Shown: one piece after another, positions 36,233 to 44,613 of the stretch
How the letters are laid out: the number at the start of each line of letters is the position of its first letter
Numbering within the stretch: the first letter of the stretch is position 1
Source of the DNA: Palsa-506 sp963836355
Lineage (GTDB): Bacteria; Actinomycetota; Actinomycetes; Streptosporangiales; Streptosporangiaceae
Reading direction: 5' to 3'
Length of the DNA stretch: 64,000 bases
Assembly (NCBI GenBank): GCA_963836355.1
Contig: CAWIJO010000002.1
Location: 992,001 to 1,056,000, forward strand
Notes under the pieces: generated by a model
Databases searched by the model: none
What the model saw: the letters and a program-made list of their open reading frames with translations, nothing else
Told to the model about the DNA's origin: nothing
Program-made: the position numbers and the translations under genes

Positions 36233-39200
36233 CTAAGTGTGTTGCCAGCCCCGATCAGATGCCCCGCCGAGGCTGGCCAGGCGGGCGCGGAGCCGCTCCC
36301 GCTCGGCTGCATGGCGCTGCGTGGCGGCAAGCTTGATCTCTTCGTAGCCCCGGATGGCCAGCGGCAGCCGGGCCAGCTCGACGATGGTGGCGTGAGTGGC
36401 GGTCGACAGCCCGGCCAGGGCAGCGCGGATGTCGGCGTCGTATTCGGCCGCCAGCCGCCGCTCGGTCCGGCGGACCCTGGTGTAGCCGAACGGGTCTGCC
36501 GGGGTTCCCCGCACGTGCCGCATCGCCCGCAGCAGGCGGAAGGCCGGGCGGGCCACCGGAGCCGGGACGGCGATCTTCTTCCGCACGCCCAGCGCCCGCA
36601 GCAGCGGCGGATGGAGGCGATAGCGGACGCTCCGGCCGCCGGCCACCGCCGCTGCCAGCGCCGCATCAAACTCCGGGAGCAGGTGCAGGCGGCCCACCTC
36701 GTACTCGTCCTTATACGCGAGCAGATGGAAGAACGCTTCCGTGACTGCCCCGGTCAGCGGGCCGGCGCCGCCGGCCCGGTCAGCTTCGGCCCGGGCCGTG
36801 GCGGCAACCAGGTCGAGGTAGCGGCCAGCCAGCTTCGCGTTCTGGTAAGCAGTCAGCTCGGCCGCGCGGCGCGCGGCCAGCTCGGCGCCGGATCCGGTAA
36901 TGGCGCGATCGCCGGCCAGCCGGCGCGCGGCGGCGAGCTGCGCGGGATCGGTCCGGCGGTGCAGTTCGCCCGGGCGCCGGGACGTCTGCAGGCTTCCGGG
37001 GTCGTGCACGGCCAGCCGTCCGGCGCGGAACGCGGCCTGGTTCCGCTCGACTGCGACGCCGTTCAGCTCGATTGCCCGCGCGATCGACGACGCCGCCAGC
37101 GGCAGCGCGCCGGCCTGGTAGGCGGCGCCAAGCGCGATCAGGTTAGCCGCGACGGCGTCGCCGAATAGTCCAGTCGCCAACCCGACGGTGTCGACTGTCG
37201 CGAACGCTTCTGGCCTGCTCCGTTCCCGGACGGCGGCGAGCAGCGGCTCGACGGCCGGCAGGCTGGCGGTGCCGCGCACCATGTCGGCCGTCGGCACGAT
37301 GGAGGTCGAGGCCACCGTCGCGGTCCGGCCAGCCTGCATCCTGGCCAGGTGCCGCGGCTCGGCCGCCACCAGGAGGTCGAGCGCCAGCAAGAGGTCGGCC
37401 GACTTCTCGCCCACGGCGCTGGCTGCCGCCGGAGCCGACGGGCCCGGCGTGCCGCGGCACAGCCGCAGGTGGGACACCACCGGGCCGGCCTTCTGGCTCA
37501 GTCCGGTCTGGTCCAGGCCGGTTACCTGGAGCCCGTCCAGGAATGCCGCCGCGGCAAGAACCTGATTGAGCATGACCACGCCGGTACCGCCGATGCCGGT
37601 GGCGACGATCCCGTATCCGCCCACGTCCGTGATTTCGGCCTTCCGGGCCGGCTCGGGGGGGTCACCGGGCAACTCGCGGAGCGGGCCCGGCTTGCCCGCG
37701 CGCGCTGATGGCGCCCGCACGGTAACGAACGAAGGGCAGTCGCCGTCGAGGCAGCTGTAGTCGGTGTTGCATGACGTCTGATCGATCTGCGTCTTGCGGC
37801 CGAGTTCGGTATCCACCGGCCGCACGGACAGGCAGTTGCTCTTTGTCCCGCAGTCGCCGCAGCCCTCGCAGACCGCCTCGTTGATGACCACCCGCTGGGT
37901 GCGCTCGGGCGCCCGGCCGCGCTTACGCATCCGGCGAAGCTCGGCCGCGCAAGCCTGGTCGTACACGAGCAGGGTCACCCCGGGAACCGCGGCGAGCACG
38001 CGCTCGGCCTCCGCCAGCCGGTCCCGGCCCCACACTCGGATCCCGGCCGGCAGCCTGGCCGGCCGGCCGTACCGGGATGGATCGTCGGACACGACGATGA
38101 TCCGGGCTACACCTTCCGCGGTCATCGCCTGGCATAGCCGCCGGACATCGAGCTGCCCGGCCGGGTCCTGCCCTCCTGTCATCGCGACCACGCCGTTGTA
38201 GAGGATCTTGAATGTCATGGTCACCCCGGCTGACACCGCCGCGCGGACGGCCAGGCTGCCGGAATGGAAGAACGTCCCGTCACCGATGTTCTGCACGAAA
38301 TGCGGGACGTCGGTGAACGGCGCGCGGCCGAGCCACTGAGCGCCCTCGCCGCCCATGTGGGCGTAGGAGACCGCGCCGCGGTCCATCCACATCACCATGG
38401 CGTGGCAGCCCACGCCGCCGCCCACCGGGGAGCCGGACGTCGCCAGGGTCGAGCGATTGTGCGGGCAGCCGCTGCAGAACGCGGCGGTGCGGACCGCCGC
38501 GGCAGGGGTGATCTCCAGCCGGGTGCGGGCCGGCTGCTCCGCGCGAAGCGCCCCTGGCGCCGTCAGCCGCGCCGACAGGCGGCCGAAAAGCAGCGGACGC
38601 AGCCGGTCGGCGGTCAGCTCGCCGTCCACCGGTATCAGCGGCCGGTCACGCTCGTCACGCTTGCCGACCACGCGCGGACGGTCCGGCAGGTCGTAGAGCT
38701 GCTCACGGATGAAGCGCTCGACGAACGGGCGCTTTTCCTCGACAACCAGGATCTCGTGCACGCCGCGGGCGGCCGCCCGCACCGCGCCCGGCTCCACCGG
38801 GTAGATCATCCCCAGCCGGACCAGCCGGATTCCCGCACCGCGGATTTCCTCGTCGCTGGCCAGGCCGAGGTCGGCCAGCGCCTGCCGGACCTCCCGGTAG
38901 ACCCGGCCGAAGCTGAGGATCGTCAGCCACGGGTCCGGCGGGCCGACTTCCACTACGTCAAGCTGGTTCTCCGCGGCGTAAGCCCGCGCCGCCGCATGGC
39001 GGCGTTCATATAGCTCCGCCTCCAGCTCGACCGTGTGCGGGAGGAAGAACTGCGGCCGCTGGGCGAACTGCCACGGCTGACCGTCGAAGGCGAGAGCTGG
39101 CAGCCTGGGGTCGATACGCCCGGCAGCCACGTCGGCCGAGCTGAACCCGTCCGCGACCGCCGTGACGATCTTGAGACCGGTCCAGCAGCCGGTGAAGCGC

Positions 39201-39775
39201 GACAGCTCGAAACCGTGGCGGCCGAGGTCAAGCACCTCCTGCGGGTTACCGGGGACGAGGACCGGCATGCCCGCGTCATACAGCGCGATCTCGCTGGAGC
39301 TGGGCATGGTGGAGGACTTCGAGGCCGGATCGTCGCCGACCGCGCAGAGCACCCCGCCGTTCGTCCCGACGCCGTGCAGGTTGGCATGCCGGAATACGTC
39401 GCCGCAGCGGTCCACCCCCGGCGCCTTCCCGTACCACATGCCGATGACGCCGTCATGGCGGCTCAGCGGCGCCAGGTTGTCCTGCTGGCTGCCCCATACC
39501 GCGGTGGCCGCGAGGTCCTCGTTAACGCCCGGCACCCAGTGGATCTGATGCTCGCCCAGCAGCGGCCCGCTGCGCTGCAGCGTCTGGTCGAAGCCGCCCA
39601 GCGGGGAACCCGGATAGCCGCTGACGAACGCGGCGGTATTCAGGCCCCGGCGCCGGTCGGCCCGGATCTGGTCGAAAAGCACGCGGGCCAGTGCTTGCAC
39701 GCCGGTAATGAGGATGCCGCCCTCGGTGACCCGGTACTTCGCGTCGAGGTCGAAGTCCGCTGCGGTTACGGTCAT
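36233..39775 (-). CDS. Indolepyruvate:ferredoxin oxidoreductase family protein (fused IorA/IorB)
   Basis: A 1,180-residue single-chain 2-oxoacid:ferredoxin oxidoreductase. The N-terminus has the pyrimidine-binding-like block VSGYPGSPLGGFD. The TPP-binding part carries NIGDGTFFHSGSLAVRAAV. An iron-sulfur segment holds CEGCGDCGTKSNC and SCNTDYSCLDGDC. The gamma-like domain has GTGVVMLNQVLAAAAFLDG. The C-terminal DUF6537-like part ends the chain. It oxidatively decarboxylates aryl or branched 2-oxo acids to acyl-CoA, reducing ferredoxin. The start ATG 39775 follows GGAGGAG; upstream sequence in frame is not family-like. The length matches the fused bacterial type (about 1,150-1,200). Confidence 0.92.
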   Translation of the reverse strand: MTVTAADFDLDAKYRVTEGGILITGVQALARVLFDQIRADRRRGLNTAAFVSGYPGSPLGGFDQTLQRSGPLLGEHQIHWVPGVNEDLAATAVWGSQQDNLAPLSRHDGVIGMWYGKAPGVDRCGDVFRHANLHGVGTNGGVLCAVGDDPASKSSTMPSSSEIALYDAGMPVLVPGNPQEVLDLGRHGFELSRFTGCWTGLKIVTAVADGFSSADVAAGRIDPRLPALAFDGQPWQFAQRPQFFLPHTVELEAELYERRHAAARAYAAENQLDVVEVGPPDPWLTILSFGRVYREVRQALADLGLASDEEIRGAGIRLVRLGMIYPVEPGAVRAAARGVHEILVVEEKRPFVERFIREQLYDLPDRPRVVGKRDERDRPLIPVDGELTADRLRPLLFGRLSARLTAPGALRAEQPARTRLEITPAAAVRTAAFCSGCPHNRSTLATSGSPVGGGVGCHAMVMWMDRGAVSYAHMGGEGAQWLGRAPFTDVPHFVQNIGDGTFFHSGSLAVRAAVSAGVTMTFKILYNGVVAMTGGQDPAGQLDVRRLCQAMTAEGVARIIVVSDDPSRYGRPARLPAGIRVWGRDRLAEAERVLAAVPGVTLLVYDQACAAELRRMRKRGRAPERTQRVVINEAVCEGCGDCGTKSNCLSVRPVDTELGRKTQIDQTSCNTDYSCLDGDCPSFVTVRAPSARAGKPGPLRELPGDPPEPARKAEITDVGGYGIVATGIGGTGVVMLNQVLAAAAFLDGLQVTGLDQTGLSQKAGPVVSHLRLCRGTPGPSAPAAASAVGEKSADLLLALDLLVAAEPRHLARMQAGRTATVASTSIVPTADMVRGTASLPAVEPLLAAVRERSRPEAFATVDTVGLATGLFGDAVAANLIALGAAYQAGALPLAASSIARAIELNGVAVERNQAAFRAGRLAVHDPGSLQTSRRPGELHRRTDPAQLAAARRLAGDRAITGSGAELAARRAAELTAYQNAKLAGRYLDLVAATARAEADRAGGAGPLTGAVTEAFFHLLAYKDEYEVGRLHLLPEFDAALAAAVAGGRSVRYRLHPPLLRALGVRKKIAVPAPVARPAFRLLRAMRHVRGTPADPFGYTRVRRTERRLAAEYDADIRAALAGLSTATHATIVELARLPLAIRGYEEIKLAATQRHAAERERLRARLASLGGASDRGWQHT

Positions 39776-40000
39776 GGGGGCACTCCTCCGGCAAGTCTGC
39801 CGTTCGCGGCTCTGACGCCCTGGCACGTCAAGACCCTGGGATCACGTTAGCCAGCCGCGCTGGCACAATGCACCTGGGCGTCCCATCCTGGCCGGCCCCC
39901 GGGGAGATGCTTGCTGGACGAGCAGTCGGTCAGCGTCGGCGGTCAGCAGATCGCCTACCCGCAGAGCCCGGGCAGCCAGGCACGCCCTTAACGGCCGGGG

Positions 40001-40963
40001 CTAGCCTGGCGACTCGCTGCGGCGGGCCCGGGCGCGCCGCTTTCCCTCGTGCATCGCCTGCACCCGGGCAACCGGGATCGCCCGGCCCTCCTCGATCAGG
40101 TCGCGGCCCAGCTGCTGCGGCGCTGGCAGCAGATCAGCCCACGGGTCACCGTCGGCAACCAGCCGGGCCGCCGTGTGCACCGTGAAGTCGGCGGGCGCGA
40201 CCCGGTCAAGATCTTCCCAGGGCACCGGGAACGACACCGGAACGCCCGGCCTGATGCGCGGGCTGTACACGGCCGCCACGGTCGCCCCGCCTGCCCTGGT
40301 CGAGTCGAGGAACACCTTTCCGGCGCGGTCTTCGCGGATGAACGCCGTCGTAGCGAGGGCCGGATCCAACCGCTCGGCCCGCGCGGCGATCGCGCGGGTG
40401 GCCGCCGCGATGTCCTCGATCGTCGCCGCTTCATCGATGGGTACGAACACGTGCACGCCCTTGGCGCCGCTGGTCTTCACCGCCCCGGACAGGCCGGCGC
40501 TGGCCAGCACCTGCCGGACCAGCTGGGCGGCGCGGACGGCGAGGCCGAACGCGCCGCCGGACGGCGGGTCGATGTCCAGCACCAGGTGAGTGGGGTGATC
40601 CAGCCCGGCCCGGGCCAGCGTCGGGTGATACTCGACCGCCCGCTGGTTGGCCAGCCACAGCAATGTCCGGCGGTCGTTGCACAGCGCGTACGAGACCTCG
40701 CGTTTCGAGGTATCTGCCCACAGCCGCACCGTCGGCACGAACTGCGGCGTGTACTTTGGCACGTTCTTCTGCATGAACGGCTGCTGGCCGCGGAGCACCC
40801 GGATAACCGACAGCGGCCGGTCCCGCAGGGCCGGGATGATCCGGTCGCGGACCCCGTCCAGGTAGTCCACCAGGTCCCGCTTGGCCGCCTGCGCTCCGTC
40901 GAACAGCGGCTGGTCGAGATTGGTCAGCGTTACCCCGTCCCGTTCCTCGCCACGGCTGCTCAT
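40001..40963 (-). CDS. LigD-type NHEJ polymerase/primase domain protein (internal start)
   Basis: A 320-residue stand-alone LigD polymerase domain (archaeo-eukaryotic primase fold). Visible parts: VTLTNLDQPLFDGAQAAKRD, RVLRGQQPFMQKNVPKYTP, LVLDIDPPSG (catalytic DxD-type acid pair), AVKTSGAKGVHVFVPI (SGxxGxHVFVP), and FLDSTRAGGATVAAVYSPR. These enzymes fill in and add nucleotides at DNA breaks in bacterial NHEJ and can use ribonucleotides. The gene is divergent from a second LigD-polymerase gene at 42522. No Ku gene is visible in the window. See the fused-frame entry for the open question about its 5' end. Confidence 0.85.
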   Translation of the reverse strand: MSSRGEERDGVTLTNLDQPLFDGAQAAKRDLVDYLDGVRDRIIPALRDRPLSVIRVLRGQQPFMQKNVPKYTPQFVPTVRLWADTSKREVSYALCNDRRTLLWLANQRAVEYHPTLARAGLDHPTHLVLDIDPPSGGAFGLAVRAAQLVRQVLASAGLSGAVKTSGAKGVHVFVPIDEAATIEDIAAATRAIAARAERLDPALATTAFIREDRAGKVFLDSTRAGGATVAAVYSPRIRPGVPVSFPVPWEDLDRVAPADFTVHTAARLVADGDPWADLLPAPQQLGRDLIEEGRAIPVARVQAMHEGKRRARARRSESPG

Positions 40964-42427
40964 CTGGCTACCTTCGCACCGACCGGGCCGGGATGTCTCA
41001 CGCGGGCACCGGTTCCGCGATGGCCGGCGCTGGCGCGCCGCCGGGCCGGCCGGCAGCCGCCGGCTGACCCACAGCGCTACCACAGCCATCGCCGCGGCGA
41101 TGGTGAACGCTGCCGTGACGCCCGCCTGCAGGCTGTCGCCGGACGCCACCGCCGCGCCGCCGACGCCGATGCCGATCGCCGTGCCGAGCACGTCGGCCAG
41201 GTTCAGTGACGCCGACGCCCAGCCTTCCCGGCCGGCCGGCGCCTCCCGCAGCATCAGCAGCGAGATCGGCGAGTACGCCAGCCCCATGCCCAGGCCCGCG
41301 ACGGTCCAGGCCGCCAGCCCGGCCGCCACCGGCACGCCCGGCTGCAGCATCGCCGCCATTCCGGCGATGCCGGCCAGCACGATCACCAGCCCGACGCGCA
41401 CCAGGTGGCGCCCTTCCCACCGCTCGCTCAGCCTGGCCTGCACCCAGGCGCCGGCCGTCCAGGAGAGCGTCGCGCCGGTGACGGCGATGCTCGCCACCAC
41501 CGGGCTGTAATGGCGCACCGCGGTGATCGACAGGGTCACGTAGGCGTCGGCGCCGAAGAACGCGAACGTCAGCAGGCCGCGGCTCAAGATGGTGGCCGGC
41601 AGCCCGCGGCGCGCGGTCAGCGTGCCGGCCGGCACAAGCCGGCGCAGCGCCAGCAGCCCGGCCGCGCCGCCTGCCACGATCAGCGCGCCGCCGGCCAGTA
41701 GCGCGCCGGAGCCCGCCGCCAGCGTGAGGCCCGCCAGGAACAGGGCGGCGCCGACCGCCGTCACCGCGCCGTCGGACAGCCGGTGCTCCTGCTCGCGGCG
41801 GCCGCCCGGCGGGCCGAGGCGGACCAGGGCCGGCACGGCGATCGACCCGGCGACCGCGACCACCGGCAGCAGGCCGAGGAACACCCAACGCCAGCCGAAC
41901 GCGTGCGCCACCTCGGCGGCGAGGGCCGGCCCGGCCAGCCCCGGCGCCACCCACGCGGTGGACAGCACCGCCATCATGCGGGCCCGTTGCGGGCCGGCCA
42001 GGCTCCGGCCGATCGACGCGTAGGCCACCGCCGGCACCGCCCCGGCGCCGATGCCCTGCAGCACGCGCCCGGCCACCAGCACTGCCATCGAAGGGGCCAG
42101 CCCGGCAACGGCCAGCCCGGAGCCGAACAGCACCAGCCCGGCCACGAACGGGATCGCGGGCCCCCGCCGGTCGGCCTCCCGGCCGGCCGCCACGATGCCG
42201 ACGACGCTGCCCAGCATGAACGCGCTGAACACCCAGCCATACAGGCGGTACCCGCCGAGATCGCGCGCGGCAACCGGCATCACGGTCACCACCGCCAGCG
42301 CCTCGGACGCCACGAAAGTGATCGTCAGGACCAGTCCCACGGTCAGCGACTGGTGCTCCGGCGCCCAGAGCCCCTGCACCCGGTTACCGCGCAGTCGCCC
42401 GTGCCTCCGGTCCCGCTCTGCCGCCAT
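40001..42427 (-). CDS. MFS transporter continuing in frame into a LigD-type polymerase
   Basis: One open frame of 808 residues. The N-terminal roughly 450 residues are a major facilitator with many hydrophobic helices, the loop GREADRRGP and GRVLQGIGAGAVPAVAY (motif C-like, drug-efflux group). After a short basic linker (RQRRPSRNRCPRETSRPGRCE) the frame enters a LigD polymerase domain at MSSRGEERDG. An in-frame ATG at 40963 with a Shine-Dalgarno-like GAAGGTAG shows that the polymerase can start on its own. In another frame the MFS tail could end at 40998, so the fusion may result from a one-base change near 41050. Whether a fused protein is made is unknown. Confidence 0.65.
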   Translation of the reverse strand: MAAERDRRHGRLRGNRVQGLWAPEHQSLTVGLVLTITFVASEALAVVTVMPVAARDLGGYRLYGWVFSAFMLGSVVGIVAAGREADRRGPAIPFVAGLVLFGSGLAVAGLAPSMAVLVAGRVLQGIGAGAVPAVAYASIGRSLAGPQRARMMAVLSTAWVAPGLAGPALAAEVAHAFGWRWVFLGLLPVVAVAGSIAVPALVRLGPPGGRREQEHRLSDGAVTAVGAALFLAGLTLAAGSGALLAGGALIVAGGAAGLLALRRLVPAGTLTARRGLPATILSRGLLTFAFFGADAYVTLSITAVRHYSPVVASIAVTGATLSWTAGAWVQARLSERWEGRHLVRVGLVIVLAGIAGMAAMLQPGVPVAAGLAAWTVAGLGMGLAYSPISLLMLREAPAGREGWASASLNLADVLGTAIGIGVGGAAVASGDSLQAGVTAAFTIAAAMAVVALWVSRRLPAGPAARQRRPSRNRCPRETSRPGRCEGSQMSSRGEERDGVTLTNLDQPLFDGAQAAKRDLVDYLDGVRDRIIPALRDRPLSVIRVLRGQQPFMQKNVPKYTPQFVPTVRLWADTSKREVSYALCNDRRTLLWLANQRAVEYHPTLARAGLDHPTHLVLDIDPPSGGAFGLAVRAAQLVRQVLASAGLSGAVKTSGAKGVHVFVPIDEAATIEDIAAATRAIAARAERLDPALATTAFIREDRAGKVFLDSTRAGGATVAAVYSPRIRPGVPVSFPVPWEDLDRVAPADFTVHTAARLVADGDPWADLLPAPQQLGRDLIEEGRAIPVARVQAMHEGKRRARARRSESPG

Positions 42428-42521
42428 GCCAAGATCGTACGAGTTCAAGCGGGCTATAAGTCCAGTCCAGGCCAGCCCGGGCGGCCGCAGTAGGCTGTGG
42501 TCCGGCGACGAATGGAACACG

Positions 42522-43496
42522 ATGCGCAGTGGCCTGATCACCCATCCGGACAAGGTGCTCTTCGCCGAGCGCGGCGAGACGAAGGGCGATCTGGCCGGGC
42601 ACTACGAGCGGGTGGCCGAGCCGCTGCTGCGGACGATGGGCGGCCGCCCGGTGCTGCTGCAGCGTTTCCCCGAAGGCGCCGGCGGGCCGTCGTTCTTCCA
42701 GAAAAGGGTGCCGAAGAACGCCCCGGACTGGCTGCAGACGACCACCGTGTCGACGCCCAACGGCACCACCTCGCAGGCGCTGGTCGCCGCCGACCTGGAC
42801 CACGTGCTGTGGGCGGTGAACCTGGGCTGCCTGGGGTTCCACGTCTGGCCCAACCTGGCCAGTGATCCCGGCCACGCCGATGAGCTGCGGATCGACCTCG
42901 ATCCTTCGCCCGGCACCGACTTCACCCACATCCGCGAGGCGGCCGGCGAACTGCACCGGCTGTTCGGCGAGCTCGGCATCACCGGCTATCCCAAGACGAC
43001 CGGCAACCGCGGCCTGCACGTGTACGTCCGGCTGCAGCCGCGCTGGGACTCCTACCAGGTCCGGGCCGCCGCCGTGGCCGCCGCGCGCGAGCTTGAGCGG
43101 CGCCGGCCGGACCTCGTCACCGCCGCCTGGTGGAAGGAGGAGCGCGGCCAGCGGGTGTTCATCGACTTCAACCAGAACGCGCCGCACAAGACTGTCTTCG
43201 GGGCCTGGTCGGTGCGGGCCCGGCCCGGCGCTCAGGTGTCAACCCCGGTCGACTGGGCCGAGATCAGCGGCATCCACCCGGACCAGTTCACGATCTCGTC
43301 GCTAGCCGGACGGCTTGCGGCGGCTGGCGACCCGTGGCTCGGCATGGCCGGCGATCCGCAGTCGCTTGAGCCGCTGCTGGCGATGAGCGCGCGGGACCTC
43401 ACGTCGGGGCTGCTCGACGCGCCGTGGCCGCCGGTCTACCCGAAACAGCCCGGCGAGCCGCCCCGCGTCGCCCCGAGCCGCGCGAAGAAGCAGTGA
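42522..43496 (+). CDS. LigD-type NHEJ polymerase/primase domain protein, second copy
   Basis: A 324-residue LigD polymerase-domain protein, clearly related to but distinct from the one at 40001. Blocks: LITHPDKVLFAERGETKGDL, LLQRFPEGAGGPSFFQKRVP, LRIDLDPSPGTDF (catalytic acids), TTGNRGLHVYVRLQP (GNRGLHVYV), VFIDFNQNAPHKTVF and GAWSVRARPGAQVSTPVDW (key SVRARPGAQVSTP). The HVYV and SxxP blocks are the nucleotide-binding signatures. ATG 42522 is chosen as the first start with family-like sequence. Its stop overlaps a GTG start of a truncated kinase gene (GTGA). Confidence 0.92.
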   Translation: MRSGLITHPDKVLFAERGETKGDLAGHYERVAEPLLRTMGGRPVLLQRFPEGAGGPSFFQKRVPKNAPDWLQTTTVSTPNGTTSQALVAADLDHVLWAVNLGCLGFHVWPNLASDPGHADELRIDLDPSPGTDFTHIREAAGELHRLFGELGITGYPKTTGNRGLHVYVRLQPRWDSYQVRAAAVAAARELERRRPDLVTAAWWKEERGQRVFIDFNQNAPHKTVFGAWSVRARPGAQVSTPVDWAEISGIHPDQFTISSLAGRLAAAGDPWLGMAGDPQSLEPLLAMSARDLTSGLLDAPWPPVYPKQPGEPPRVAPSRAKKQ

Positions 43497-43741
43497 CCGC
43501 GCTGGCGGAGCGGCGCGATGGCGTGCTGATCACCGGGGTGTACGGCTCGGGCAAGAGCACGGTTGCCGCGGAGATCGGCTACCTCCTCGAGCAGCGCAGC
43601 GCGCCGTACGCACTGCTGGATCTCGACTACCTGAGCTGGGCCGGCACCGGCGCCGAGGATCGCGCGGCCGAATTCGGCCTGCTGTCCCCGTTTCAAGAAA
43701 TGACAGATCTGCTCCGGCGGGCAGTCAGCCGCCCGTTCAAT
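43493..43741 (+). pseudogene. P-loop kinase gene, N-terminal part only
   Basis: GTG 43493 (overlapping the stop of the LigD gene by 4 bp) opens a frame with a clean P-loop: VLITGVYGSGKSTVAAEIG, then PYALLDLDYLSWAGTG. This is the start of the small nucleotide-kinase-like AAA_18/33 family (full length about 170-200 residues). After about residue 75 (GLLSPFQEMTDLL) the likeness ends and the frame runs into unrelated sequence. The C-terminal piece expected for the family appears nearby on the opposite strand (see 43737-43841), as if an internal segment had been lost and the end inverted. Confidence 0.65.
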
Positions 43742-43841
43742 GCCATCCGAGCCAGGCCAGCACGGCATCGGCGACCGCCTGCACCGGGCGGTCGTTGCGC
43801 ACCACCAGATCCGGCCAGGCGACCCGGCGCGGCAACCATGA
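43737..43841 (-). pseudogene. P-loop kinase gene, C-terminal piece in inverted orientation
   Basis: The minus strand encodes a short frame ending WPDLVVRNDRPVQAVADAVL followed by AWLGWH and a stop at 43737-43739. NDRPV-x-VAD-x-VLxWLGW is the usual C-terminus of the small kinases whose N-terminus is on the plus strand just before. The fragment has no start codon and an upstream stop at about 43841. It could also be the tail of a second, separate kinase gene. Confidence 0.5.
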
Positions 43842-44139
43842 TCACAGCGAGATCGCCGCTTGGGGCGACACGCCACCCGGAGGCAACTGGATGGATGTGG
43901 CATAGGGCCAGTCGGGTGTTGTTGAACGTCACATTCAACAGGTTGCACGGATGGGCCGAGCGGGGTGGGCCGCGCGGATCGCGAGGCCTTGTCCGATAGT
44001 TGGATTGCCGAGGTTGATAAACCGCGCCTCCGCGCATAATGGGCGGCGGCCCTGGTATCTCCCGGAACTCACCGCTTGAAGATGACGAATGTAGCGAGTC
44101 CCTTTGACATGAAGGCCCTGAACCTGGACGATCCCGAGC
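43742..44139. other. Region without an intact gene before lsr2
   Basis: About 400 bp with no gene I can support apart from the inverted kinase tail. It is less G+C-rich from 43900 to 44110. It contains the inverted repeat TGTTGAA-N7-TTCAACA (43920-43940) and should hold the lsr2 promoter near 44030-44110. Confidence 0.5.
43920..43940. promoter_or_regulatory. Inverted repeat upstream of lsr2
   Basis: TGTTGAA (43920-43926) and TTCAACA (43934-43940) are perfect inverted arms separated by 7 bp. This is an operator-like or recombination-site-like element, about 200 bp before lsr2. Its binding partner is unknown. Confidence 0.4.
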
Positions 44140-44463
44140 ATGGCAAAAACTGTGAGTGTCGTCATCACCGATGACCTAGACGGAACACCCGACGCTGAGA
44201 CAGTGTCCTTCAGCTTCGAGGGCCGCAGTTACGAGATCGACCTCGGCAAGAAAAACCGCGCCAAGCTGGAGAAGTCGCTGCAGCCGTTCATGGACGCCGG
44301 CCGCCGGGCCACTAATCGCCGGGCGGCGAAGGCACCCAGGGGCGCAGGTTCGAGGACCGACCGTGCCGCGGTGCGCGCATGGGCAGCCACCCAGGGCCTG
44401 AAGGTATCCGAGCGCGGCCGTATCAGTGCCGAGGTAATGAGCAAATACGACGCCGCGCACTAG
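44140..44463 (+). CDS. lsr2: Lsr2 nucleoid-associated xenogeneic silencer
   Basis: A 107-residue Lsr2. The N-terminal dimerisation domain is seen as VVITDDLDGTPDAETVSFSF then GRSYEIDLGKKNRAKLEKSL. A basic linker follows (RRATNRRAAKAPRG). The C-terminal DNA-binding domain has RAAVRAWAATQGLKVSERGRI; its RGR triplet is the minor-groove AT-hook-like motif, here GRI variant SERGRISAEV. Lsr2 bridges A+T-rich DNA and silences horizontally acquired genes in actinobacteria. Actinomycetes often have two paralogues. The accessory content of this window makes a local role possible, but lsr2 acts genome-wide. A hairpin terminator follows. Confidence 0.95.
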   Translation: MAKTVSVVITDDLDGTPDAETVSFSFEGRSYEIDLGKKNRAKLEKSLQPFMDAGRRATNRRAAKAPRGAGSRTDRAAVRAWAATQGLKVSERGRISAEVMSKYDAAH

Positions 44464-44475
44464 CCGCGGGCCCGG

Positions 44476-44494
44476 GCCGGAATTCCCTTCCGGC
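44476..44494 (+). terminator. Terminator hairpin after lsr2
   Basis: GCCGGAA (44476-44482) pairs with TTCCGGC (44488-44494) around a 5-nt loop, followed by the T-rich ATTCATTTG. It begins 13 bp after the lsr2 stop. Confidence 0.6.
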
Positions 44495-44575
44495 ATTCAT
44501 TTGCCGCCTGCTGCACCGCAGGACGCAGCGGGCCGGGCAGGAATGGCACTGAGCACCGGTGCCTGCCCGGATGAC

Positions 44576-44613
44576 TTGAGCCTTCCCTGTTCTCTGACTA
44601 AAGTCAGAGAACA
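44576..44613 (+). promoter_or_regulatory. Promoter with a perfect operator palindrome at the MarR-GNAT start
   Basis: Arms TGTTCTCTGACT (44588-44599) and AGTCAGAGAACA (44602-44613) are perfect 12-bp inverted repeats separated by AA; the last base is the A of the ATG. TTGAGC (44576-44581) and TAAAGT (44599-44604), 17 bp apart, look like -35 and -10 boxes. Transcription would then start at or within a few bases of the ATG, so the mRNA is probably leaderless. MarR binding to the palindrome would cover the -10 box and start site. Confidence 0.75.

Noticed and set aside
35342..37168. Plus-strand 608-codon frame over the maleylpyruvate-isomerase-like gene and the oxidoreductase 3' end
   Set aside because: Antisense to two well-recognised genes, with no domain and no ribosome site.
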